NCBI GenBank assembly: GCA_964439135.1
Contig: CAYTNN010000060.1
Coordinates: 1 to 21,093 of the forward strand
DNA length: 21,093 nt
Direction of reading: 5' to 3'
Origin: JAFGPJ01 sp964439135
GTDB taxonomy: Bacteria; Planctomycetota; Phycisphaerae; Sedimentisphaerales; Anaerobacaceae
The notes beneath the pieces were generated by a model. It was not told where the DNA came from, ran no database searches, and saw only the letters and a program-made list of their open reading frames with translations. Position 1 is the stretch's first letter. Each line of letters opens with the position of its first letter. A program made the translations under genes and the position numbers. This document shows positions 16,197 to 21,093 of this stretch, in pieces.

Positions 16197-16958
16197 ATGG
16201 ATAAACAAATCAGCATTATGCCATGTCTTGACATGCAAAACGGCCGGGTAGTCAAGGGCGTTCATTTCGTCGATATCCGCGACGCCGGCGATCCGGTCGA
16301 ATGCGCGAAGGCTTATTGTAAGGCCGGAGCGGATGAACTTGCGCTGTTAGATATAACCGCCACCGTTGAAAATCGTCCGACCATGCTCGAAGTGGTTAGA
16401 AACGTCGCCGAAGCCGCTACTGTTCCGTTTACCGTAGGCGGGGGCATCCGCGACGTCGCCTCGGCAGTCGAAGTAATCCAGGCCGGCGCCGATAAGATAT
16501 CCGTGAGCAGCGCCGCTTTCCGAAAGCCCGAAATCATCAGGGAAATGATTGCCGAATTAGGTGCCGATAAGGTAACCGTTGCCATCGACGTGGACCAGAA
16601 CGAATCATTGCCCTCGGGCTACGAAGTCTATATCGACGGAGGCAGGACCGCCACCGGCGCCGACGCAATCGAGTGGGCGAAGAAAGTCGATGGATATGGC
16701 GTCCCCGTCATCCTGCCGACCAGCAAGGCCGGGGATGGAGCTAAAACAGGATTTGACCTTCCCGTTATCAAGGCGATGGCCGATGCCTGTTCGGCCACGA
16801 TCGTAGCTTCGGGAGGAGCGGGCAAGCTGGAGCATTTCTACGATGCCGTAGAGGCCGGAGCGACTGTTCTGCTTGCCGCCTCGGTGTTCCATTTCCATAT
16901 TATCGATATACCAGAGCTGAAGGACTACTTACGCAGCCGGGGCTTAAATGTGAAGTAA
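16197..16958 (+). CDS. hisF: Imidazole glycerol phosphate synthase, cyclase subunit HisF
   Basis: 253 residues, the usual length. With HisH it converts PRFAR and glutamine-derived ammonia to imidazole glycerol phosphate and AICAR in histidine synthesis, in the cytoplasm. The TIM-barrel signatures are present: PCLDMQNGRVVKG with catalytic D12, LLDITAT, FTVGGGIRD, VAIDVD with catalytic D131, GGRTATGADAIEWAK, and IVASGGAGKLEHF with LLAASVFHF. Where most HisF proteins read LTSxDxDGTxxGYD, this one reads LPTSKAGDGAKTGFD (about 176-190), a divergent loop near the phosphate site. ATG 16197 follows AAGGAAG with a short 4-nt spacer. No other his gene is in the window. Assignment to HisF over HisA rests on the FHF C-terminal motif and PCLD start. 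Confidence 0.93.
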   Translation: MDKQISIMPCLDMQNGRVVKGVHFVDIRDAGDPVECAKAYCKAGADELALLDITATVENRPTMLEVVRNVAEAATVPFTVGGGIRDVASAVEVIQAGADKISVSSAAFRKPEIIREMIAELGADKVTVAIDVDQNESLPSGYEVYIDGGRTATGADAIEWAKKVDGYGVPVILPTSKAGDGAKTGFDLPVIKAMADACSATIVASGGAGKLEHFYDAVEAGATVLLAASVFHFHIIDIPELKDYLRSRGLNVK

Positions 16959-16968
16959 AAAGACATTG

Positions 16969-17012
16969 TCGATTTTCGATTTCTAAATTGGCATTCGGCA
17001 ATCGGCAATCTT
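16969..17012 (+). repeat. TCGATTTTCGAT ... GGCATTCGGCAAT repeat, copy 1
   Basis: Between hisF and the FKBP gene, TCGATTTTCGAT (16969-16980) and GGCATTCGGCAAT (16990-17002), followed by a second CGGCAATC. The same two phrases recur in the same order at 17949-18016, on the other side of the FKBP gene. Confidence 0.6.
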
Positions 17013-17139
17013 CAATAAAAAAGCCTTTCTTTGCGTCCGATTTTCTGGTAAAATGCCGAATTCTTGTAAAGTTGTGTGTAGATAGGGTCGTTGGTAGATT
17101 CGGTACACAGCGTTTTTTTAATCAGAAAAGGAGATAATA

Positions 17140-17940
17140 GTGAAAACGAGAAATTACATTGTGATGTTGGCATTGAGCTGTTTGATTATAATATCGGCTT
17201 ATGCGGCACAGGAAGGCACCAAAGAGGATGTTCAAGAACCACAAACCACCGAAGAGGCTGCCGCCCCGAAAGCGGAGACACTAAAGACGGAAATGGAAAA
17301 AGTCAGCTATATAATAGGGACCCAAATTGCCCGGAATTTCAAGACGCAGGAGATCGAGGTCAATCTCGATTCGCTGATGATGGGGCTTAAAGATGCTCTG
17401 GAAGGCAAAGAATTGGTACTTAGCCAAGATGAGATGAAGCAGGTTTTTACGCGCTTCCAGCAGCAGATGAGAGCCAAACAGGCTGCAAAACAGGCAAAAG
17501 AGGCTGCTGAAAACCTTGCCGCAGGCACCGCATTTCTTGAAGCGAACAAGGCAAAGGAAGGCGTTAAGGTCCTGCCGAGCGGCCTGCAATATAAAGTCGT
17601 CACGGAAGGTACGGGAAATACCCCCACTGCGGATGATAAAGTCAAGACTCATTACCGCGGCACTCTGATCGACGGCACGGAGTTCGACAGTTCTTATAAG
17701 CGTAATAAGCCAGCCGAGTTTCCCGTTAAGGGCGTAATAAAAGGCTGGACGGAAGCCCTGCAGCTTATGAAAGTAGGCGGCAAGTGGGAGCTTTATATAC
17801 CCGCAAATCTCGCTTACGGGCAGCGCGGAAGGCCCAACATACCGGCCAATTCCACGCTGATCTTCGAGATCGAGCTGCTTGAGGTAACTAAGGCGGCAGC
17901 GCCGGCTCAGGCGGCACAGCCGACTGTAGAAGTTAAGTAA
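17140..17940 (+). CDS. Exported FKBP-type peptidyl-prolyl isomerase (FkpA/Mip-like)
   Basis: 266 residues from GTG 17140, with AAGGAG (17128-17133) 6 nt upstream. Catalyses cis-trans isomerisation of proline bonds and helps fold exported proteins. Signal peptide 1-22 (hydrophobic LALSCLIIISA, cleavage YA-A). The helical N-terminal dimerisation domain (about 48-140) contains VSYIIGTQIARNFK and an alanine/lysine/glutamine-rich coiled-coil (about 104-127). The catalytic FKBP domain (about 145-250) has VKTHYRGTLIDGTEFDSS (168-185), FPVKGVIKGWTEAL, and LAYGQRG with the final FEIELLEV. After the domain comes an alanine/proline-rich tail. Length and order match FkpA/Mip proteins. It likely serves the many large exported proteins of this organism. 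Starts just after a repeat and ends just before another copy of it. Confidence 0.92.
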   Translation: MKTRNYIVMLALSCLIIISAYAAQEGTKEDVQEPQTTEEAAAPKAETLKTEMEKVSYIIGTQIARNFKTQEIEVNLDSLMMGLKDALEGKELVLSQDEMKQVFTRFQQQMRAKQAAKQAKEAAENLAAGTAFLEANKAKEGVKVLPSGLQYKVVTEGTGNTPTADDKVKTHYRGTLIDGTEFDSSYKRNKPAEFPVKGVIKGWTEALQLMKVGGKWELYIPANLAYGQRGRPNIPANSTLIFEIELLEVTKAAAPAQAAQPTVEVK

Positions 17941-17945
17941 AAACA

Positions 17946-18016
17946 TTTTCGATTTTCGATCGCCGATTGCCGATTTTGAAATCGAAACAGAAAATCGAAA
18001 ATCGGCATTCGGCAAT
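17946..18016 (+). repeat. TCGATTTTCGAT ... GGCATTCGGCAAT repeat, copy 2, with nested inverted repeats
   Basis: CGATTTTCGAT (17950-17960) is the exact inverse of ATCGAAAATCG (17994-18004), giving an 11-bp stem. Inside it CGATTT-TG-AAATCG (17971-17984) can form another. GGCATTCGGCAAT (18004-18016) matches the copy at 16990-17002. The region lies between convergent genes and may also work as a terminator, though no clear T-run follows. Confidence 0.6.
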
Positions 18017-18027
18017 ATAAAAATAGC

Positions 18028-19455
18028 TCATCCTGAAAGATCCGGCACGATGTACGGCTCGCGATAAAATCCGCGGGCCAGACGATTGGCCGGTTCACTG
18101 TCCTTGAAACGCTTGTTTTCCCGGTCGATTTGGAGCCACGGCCCGAGCGTTACAGTTCCAGCGTCAACATCGATTTCGTGGGCAGCCAGGTGCTCCAACA
18201 GCCTATCGAGCATATCACCAAAGAGAGGCACATCATCAACCTGGGTACGCATTTCTTTGGCGGAAGCTTTTTCGCCGAGCCGGTACGAAATGTTGCCGGT
18301 ATGGCAGACGGCGGTTGAGAGGTGGCCTTCGAGCACCTCGGCGTTGAGATCTTCGGCGCCGCCGCTGCGAACCGCATCGATGAAGTTCACGAAATGGTCG
18401 CCGCCGCCGCTGAATGACTTGATTTGTTTTCCTTCGTTGTCCCATGCTATGCCGCGATAAAGACTCACCGACCCGCCCTCACAATTGACGATTACGCCGA
18501 CACGCTCGCCGCGGAACGCGGGCATTTCCTTCGAATCTTTTGACTTGTATAGATTGTGGACCTCGTAAAGTATTGGGGCGGTTGGAAAATCGTAATAGAT
18601 GATCTGCGTGTTGGGCACATCGCACGCATCGTTGAATAAGAACCGGCCGCCGATGCTCATCACCCGGCGGGGCAGCATTTTTTCGCCCAGGCACCAGCGG
18701 GCCACGTCCACCTCGTGCACGCCCTGATTGCATGATTCGCCGTCGCCGGTATTCCAATCGAAGCTGCAATCGTACTGGAGCCGGTCGCGGTAGATCGGCA
18801 CTTTTTTCGCCGGGCCGCACCACAGATCATAATCAACCGTATCGGGAATCGGCAGCGGCGTGTCCCGCTTGCCGCACGATACACGCGGCTTGTTGGCAAA
18901 GGCGGTGACATATTCGATCCTGCCGAGGTTGCCTTCGCGAACCCATTTAATCGCCTGGGTGATTAAATTCTCCGAGCGGTGCTGCGTGCCGCACTGGACG
19001 ATACGGTTGTACTTTCGGGCGGCGATGACCATTTGCCGGCCCTCCCATATATAATGAGAGAGCGGCTTTTCGACATAGACGTGCTTGCCCGCCTGGCATG
19101 CCCAGATTGTGCTGAGTCCATGCCAATAATTCTGTGTGGCGTTGCCGATTACGTCGATGTCCTCACGGTCGAACATCTCGCGCATGTCAATATATTGCTC
19201 GACGCCGTGATTGAATTTCAATTGGATCGTTTTGGCCGCAACCGCCATACGCTCCCGGTCCGGATCGCTTACGGCTACAACGGTCACGTCCTTCTGGTTC
19301 TCGAAGGATGGTATGTGTGCCCCAACACCCCGGCCGCCAAGACCAACCACACCTACGCGGATGCGGTCATTAGCTCCTCGTACTCGCGAAAATGGTAATG
19401 CCGCCCCGGCAATAACCGCAGCTTTCATAAAATCTCGACGAGTAATGTCTTGCAT
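18028..19455 (-). CDS. Tat-signal Gfo/Idh/MocA-family oxidoreductase
   Basis: 475 residues. NAD(P)-dependent sugar-type dehydrogenases of this family oxidise or reduce sugars and inositols; the substrate here cannot be read. The N terminus is a twin-arginine signal (TRRDFMK 5-11, then hydrophobic AAVIAGAALPF), so export is predicted, as is common for this family in planctomycetes. The Rossmann motif GLGGRG is at 38-43, EKP at 129-131 (K130 catalytic), and NQGVHEVD at 243-250, whose H247 fits the family's catalytic histidine. The C-terminal half has the family's beta-sheet domain plus extra residues. ATG 19453-19455 is 3 nt after the stop of the upstream minus-strand gene, with GGAAGG inside that gene's end, so the two are cotranscribed and possibly coupled. 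Confidence 0.9.
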   Translation of the reverse strand: MQDITRRDFMKAAVIAGAALPFSRVRGANDRIRVGVVGLGGRGVGAHIPSFENQKDVTVVAVSDPDRERMAVAAKTIQLKFNHGVEQYIDMREMFDREDIDVIGNATQNYWHGLSTIWACQAGKHVYVEKPLSHYIWEGRQMVIAARKYNRIVQCGTQHRSENLITQAIKWVREGNLGRIEYVTAFANKPRVSCGKRDTPLPIPDTVDYDLWCGPAKKVPIYRDRLQYDCSFDWNTGDGESCNQGVHEVDVARWCLGEKMLPRRVMSIGGRFLFNDACDVPNTQIIYYDFPTAPILYEVHNLYKSKDSKEMPAFRGERVGVIVNCEGGSVSLYRGIAWDNEGKQIKSFSGGGDHFVNFIDAVRSGGAEDLNAEVLEGHLSTAVCHTGNISYRLGEKASAKEMRTQVDDVPLFGDMLDRLLEHLAAHEIDVDAGTVTLGPWLQIDRENKRFKDSEPANRLARGFYREPYIVPDLSG

Positions 19456-19458
19456 AAT

Positions 19459-19869
19459 CTATCTGCCTTCCAGTGAATCCAGGAGCGTGTGGTTGACGGC
19501 ATGGAGTTTTTCGGTCAGTTCGGCCAGCTCGTCCGTGGTTTCGGCCGATTCGATAGACTCTAAAATCCCGCTCAACTCGACAGCTCCGTTGATTTTATCA
19601 AGTGCATTATTTTGCATTGTCACTAATACGTGCCTGACCCTTGCAGCCAGCCGGCGGCGAAAAAACTCGACCTGCCCCGGCATTATAGCATCCGCTTTCA
19701 AGGCCGGCTCGAATTCGTGAAAGGCAGTACACGCCTTCTGTACGTATAGCAGGACCATCCCCCTGGCGGGATTGCCCTGCGAAAGAATCCGTGCCCATTG
19801 AAATTCCTCATCTCGCCAGTGCTCGTCGGTTACGGTTGTTTTGTACCCAAACTTATCTTCCGAAGCCAT
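19459..19869 (-). CDS. Small conserved-looking hypothetical protein, first gene of the operon
   Basis: 136 residues, no signal peptide or membrane segment. Function not recognised. It is rich in charged residues and probably helical, with a likely coiled-coil in the last 50 residues (SGILESIESAETTDELAELT and after). GYKTTVTDEHW at the start is beta-like. ATG 19867-19869 has AAGGA 6 nt upstream and a near-consensus promoter about 75 nt upstream. The stop codon lies 3 nt before the oxidoreductase start, so it is the promoter-proximal gene of a two-gene operon and may support or regulate that enzyme, though nothing in the sequence shows how. Confidence 0.78.
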   Translation of the reverse strand: MASEDKFGYKTTVTDEHWRDEEFQWARILSQGNPARGMVLLYVQKACTAFHEFEPALKADAIMPGQVEFFRRRLAARVRHVLVTMQNNALDKINGAVELSGILESIESAETTDELAELTEKLHAVNHTLLDSLEGR

Positions 19870-19940
19870 GATTATTCCTTGTCACAAACTGATATTTTTT
19901 GGCAGCGCAATGACGAGATCTTACTGCTATCTGATCTTAC

Positions 19941-19968
19941 ATTATGATAAGTAAAGCTATGTTGTCAA
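19941..19968 (-). promoter_or_regulatory. Near-consensus sigma-70 promoter of the oxidoreductase operon
   Basis: On the minus strand, perfect TTGACA (19968-19963), a 16-nt spacer and CATAAT (19946-19941, five of six). Predicted start near 19934, leader about 65 nt. It drives the genes at 19459-19869 and 18028-19455. Confidence 0.7.
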
Positions 19969-19992
19969 TTACATGCTGAGAGATTATAATTT

Positions 19993-20043
19993 CGTGTCGC
20001 GGGCATCTTGCCCGCGATTCGAGGGCGGGACGCCCTCGACACG
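19993..20043. repeat. Branched palindromic repeat (two hairpins closed by an outer stem)
   Basis: Outer arms CGTGTCG (19993-19999) and CGACACG (20037-20043) are perfect complements. Inside are CGCGGGC-ATCTT-GCCCGCG (19998-20016) and CGAGGGCG-GGA-CGCCCTCG (20020-20038). Arms and inner stems share two bases, so a three-way junction is likely. The GCGGGCATCTTGCCCGCG and GAGGGCGGGACGCCCTC phrases are familiar to me as dispersed repeats in environmental genomes. It lies between divergent transcription units, 36 nt before the gene at 20079. No T-run. Confidence 0.75.
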
Positions 20044-20078
20044 CTACTAATTTATGATTAGATTAAAGGGATAGAGAA

Positions 20079-20735
20079 GTGCAACCTCTGGTTATTTTCG
20101 GCTTTATTGCAATCTTTGCCGTCGTGGCAGTACTGGGCTATATCGGCTCTCTTAAACGGCGCGAGGCGATGGCCGCCGTAGCAGCGAAGCTCGGCCTGCA
20201 ATTTATGCCTCACAGAGACAGGTACATGCCCAAGCGTTACCGCTTCCTGGACAAACTTCGGCAAGGATCGAGTCGCTATGCGTTCAATGTCCTTTCCGGC
20301 AGCTATCAGGGACACGAAGTACTCCTGTTCGACTATCATTATAAGACCGGCTCGGGCAAGAATACCCACCACTATTATATCTCATTCTTTATTTTGCAGT
20401 TGCCGGTATCATTTCCGGAGCTTATCATCGCCCCGGAGGGAATTTTCTCGAAGATCGCCCAGGCTGTCGGGTACGATGACATCGATTTCGAGTCGCACGA
20501 ATTCAGCCGTAAGTTCTGCGTTCGCTCGAAGAACAAGAAGTTCGCATACGATGTGTGCAACGCCCGGATGATCGACTACCTTCTGTCCAACACCGATCTG
20601 AGCATAGAAATCGAGGACAGGGTAATGGCCATCTCGTTCAACTCGCGGTTGGCGCCGGAGCAAATAGAACCTAATCTGAATCGACTCATTACCGTCCGGT
20701 CGCTGCTGCCGGACTATCTGTTTACCGGGAGATAA
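20079..20735 (+). CDS. Single-pass membrane protein, DUF3137-like, linked to LemA
   Basis: 218 residues from GTG 20079, with AAAGGG (20065-20070) 8 nt upstream. One N-terminal transmembrane segment (about 4-24, IFGFIAIFAVVAVLGYIG) followed by basic LKRR, so the bulk probably faces the cytoplasm. The soluble part (about 35-215) resembles DUF3137-type proteins: GHEVLLFDYHYKTGSG, then LPELI-like IIAPEG, and DIDFESHEFSRKFCV, then a late RMIDYLL. Function unknown. It runs 2 nt into lemA, a linkage often seen for such genes, suggesting a shared membrane process. Other candidates for the family are possible because the match is by pattern only. Confidence 0.72.
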   Translation: MQPLVIFGFIAIFAVVAVLGYIGSLKRREAMAAVAAKLGLQFMPHRDRYMPKRYRFLDKLRQGSSRYAFNVLSGSYQGHEVLLFDYHYKTGSGKNTHHYYISFFILQLPVSFPELIIAPEGIFSKIAQAVGYDDIDFESHEFSRKFCVRSKNKKFAYDVCNARMIDYLLSNTDLSIEIEDRVMAISFNSRLAPEQIEPNLNRLITVRSLLPDYLFTGR

Positions 20736-20737
20736 TT

Positions 20738-21093
20738 ATGGGGCCAATGCTGATAGTAATCGGTGTCGTTTTCTTTCTGCCGATCGTTTATGTTGTCCTG
20801 ACGTACAATACGCTGGTTGCTCTGCGGAACCACATCCGGGATGCGTGGGGCAATATCGATACGGAACTCAAGCGTCGCTACGATTTGATTCCCAACCTGG
20901 TAGCCACGGTCAAAGGATACGCGGCACATGAAAAAGAAATCTTCGAGCGTGTCACTCAACTGCGCGCTCAATGCCTGGCAAGTCGGGGAGCCACCCAGCA
21001 GCAGGCCGCGAATGAAACACAGTTGGTAGGCGCCCTTCAGCAGCTTTTAGGTGTTGTTGAGAACTATCCCCAGCTCAAAGCCGACCGGAATTT
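20738..21093 (+). CDS. lemA: LemA family membrane protein (3' end outside window)
   Basis: 118 codons before the window ends; not listed among complete frames because it has no stop here. Starts at ATG 20738, two bases after the upstream stop. An N-terminal membrane segment (about 4-23, LIVIGVVFFLPIVYVVLTYN) is followed by the LemA core: YNTLVALRNHIRDAWGNIDT, LKRRYDLIPNLVATVKGYAAHE, then an ENETQLVGALQQLLGVVENYP-like stretch ending in LKAD. LemA proteins have a cytoplasmic or extracytoplasmic helical bundle; their exact role is not settled. Good match over all visible residues. Confidence 0.93.
   Translation, partial: MGPMLIVIGVVFFLPIVYVVLTYNTLVALRNHIRDAWGNIDTELKRRYDLIPNLVATVKGYAAHEKEIFERVTQLRAQCLASRGATQQQAANETQLVGALQQLLGVVENYPQLKADRN

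Overview
The window looks like chromosome from a member of the Planctomycetota, most likely class Phycisphaerae (Sedimentisphaerales-like). This is an inference from several things read together: two very large secreted modular proteins (LamG plus FN3-like repeats; CotH kinase plus lamin-tail domains with a degenerate dockerin), Tat-signal enzymes of the Gfo/Idh/MocA and enolase superfamilies, a glycoside hydrolase-like protein, and intergenic DNA packed with short degenerate interspersed repeats. No rRNA, tRNA, CRISPR array, transposase or recombinase gene was seen.

Layout. 1-1942 (+): 3' part of a GH106-like glycoside hydrolase, cut by the window edge. 1967-4744 (-): a 925-residue exported LamG/FN3/carbohydrate-binding-like protein, with a strong sigma-70-type promoter about 170 nt upstream and a foldable leader between. 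4980-5107 (+): a run of hairpins ending in an intrinsic terminator, a possible small RNA. 5240-7250 (-): three small orphan genes: a membrane-anchored BamE-like protein and two AT-rich genes. The AT-rich pair share a 29-nt upstream motif at exactly the same distance from their start codons. 7251-8376: about 1.1 kb without a convincing gene, a mosaic of decayed repeats. 8377-9591 (+): a Tat-exported, rhamnonate dehydratase-like enolase-superfamily enzyme, convergent with an M29-type metallo-aminopeptidase (-, 9704-10705). 10987-16083 (+): a 1698-residue secreted CotH/lamin-tail protein. 16197-16958 (+): HisF, behind a near-consensus promoter. 17140-17940 (+): an exported FKBP-type prolyl isomerase flanked by related short repeats. 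18028-19869 (-): a two-gene operon of a small hypothetical protein and a Tat-signal Gfo/Idh/MocA oxidoreductase, with a near-consensus promoter. 19993-20043: a branched palindromic repeat. 20079-21093 (+): a membrane protein followed 2 nt later by LemA, cut by the right edge.

How the genes fit together. Much of the content suits a polysaccharide-degrading, envelope-rich lifestyle: a glycan hydrolase, large carbohydrate-binding-like surface proteins, a Tat-exported sugar-acid dehydratase, a Tat-signal sugar-type oxidoreductase and an exported foldase. The hydrolase is GH106-like (a family of alpha-L-rhamnosidases) and the dehydratase resembles L-rhamnonate dehydratase, so a rhamnose or related deoxy-sugar theme is possible but unproven. 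HisF is a lone housekeeping gene here. The most unexplained signals are the structured leader of the LamG gene, the putative terminator-ended RNA beside it, and the matched leader motif of the two AT-rich orphan genes.
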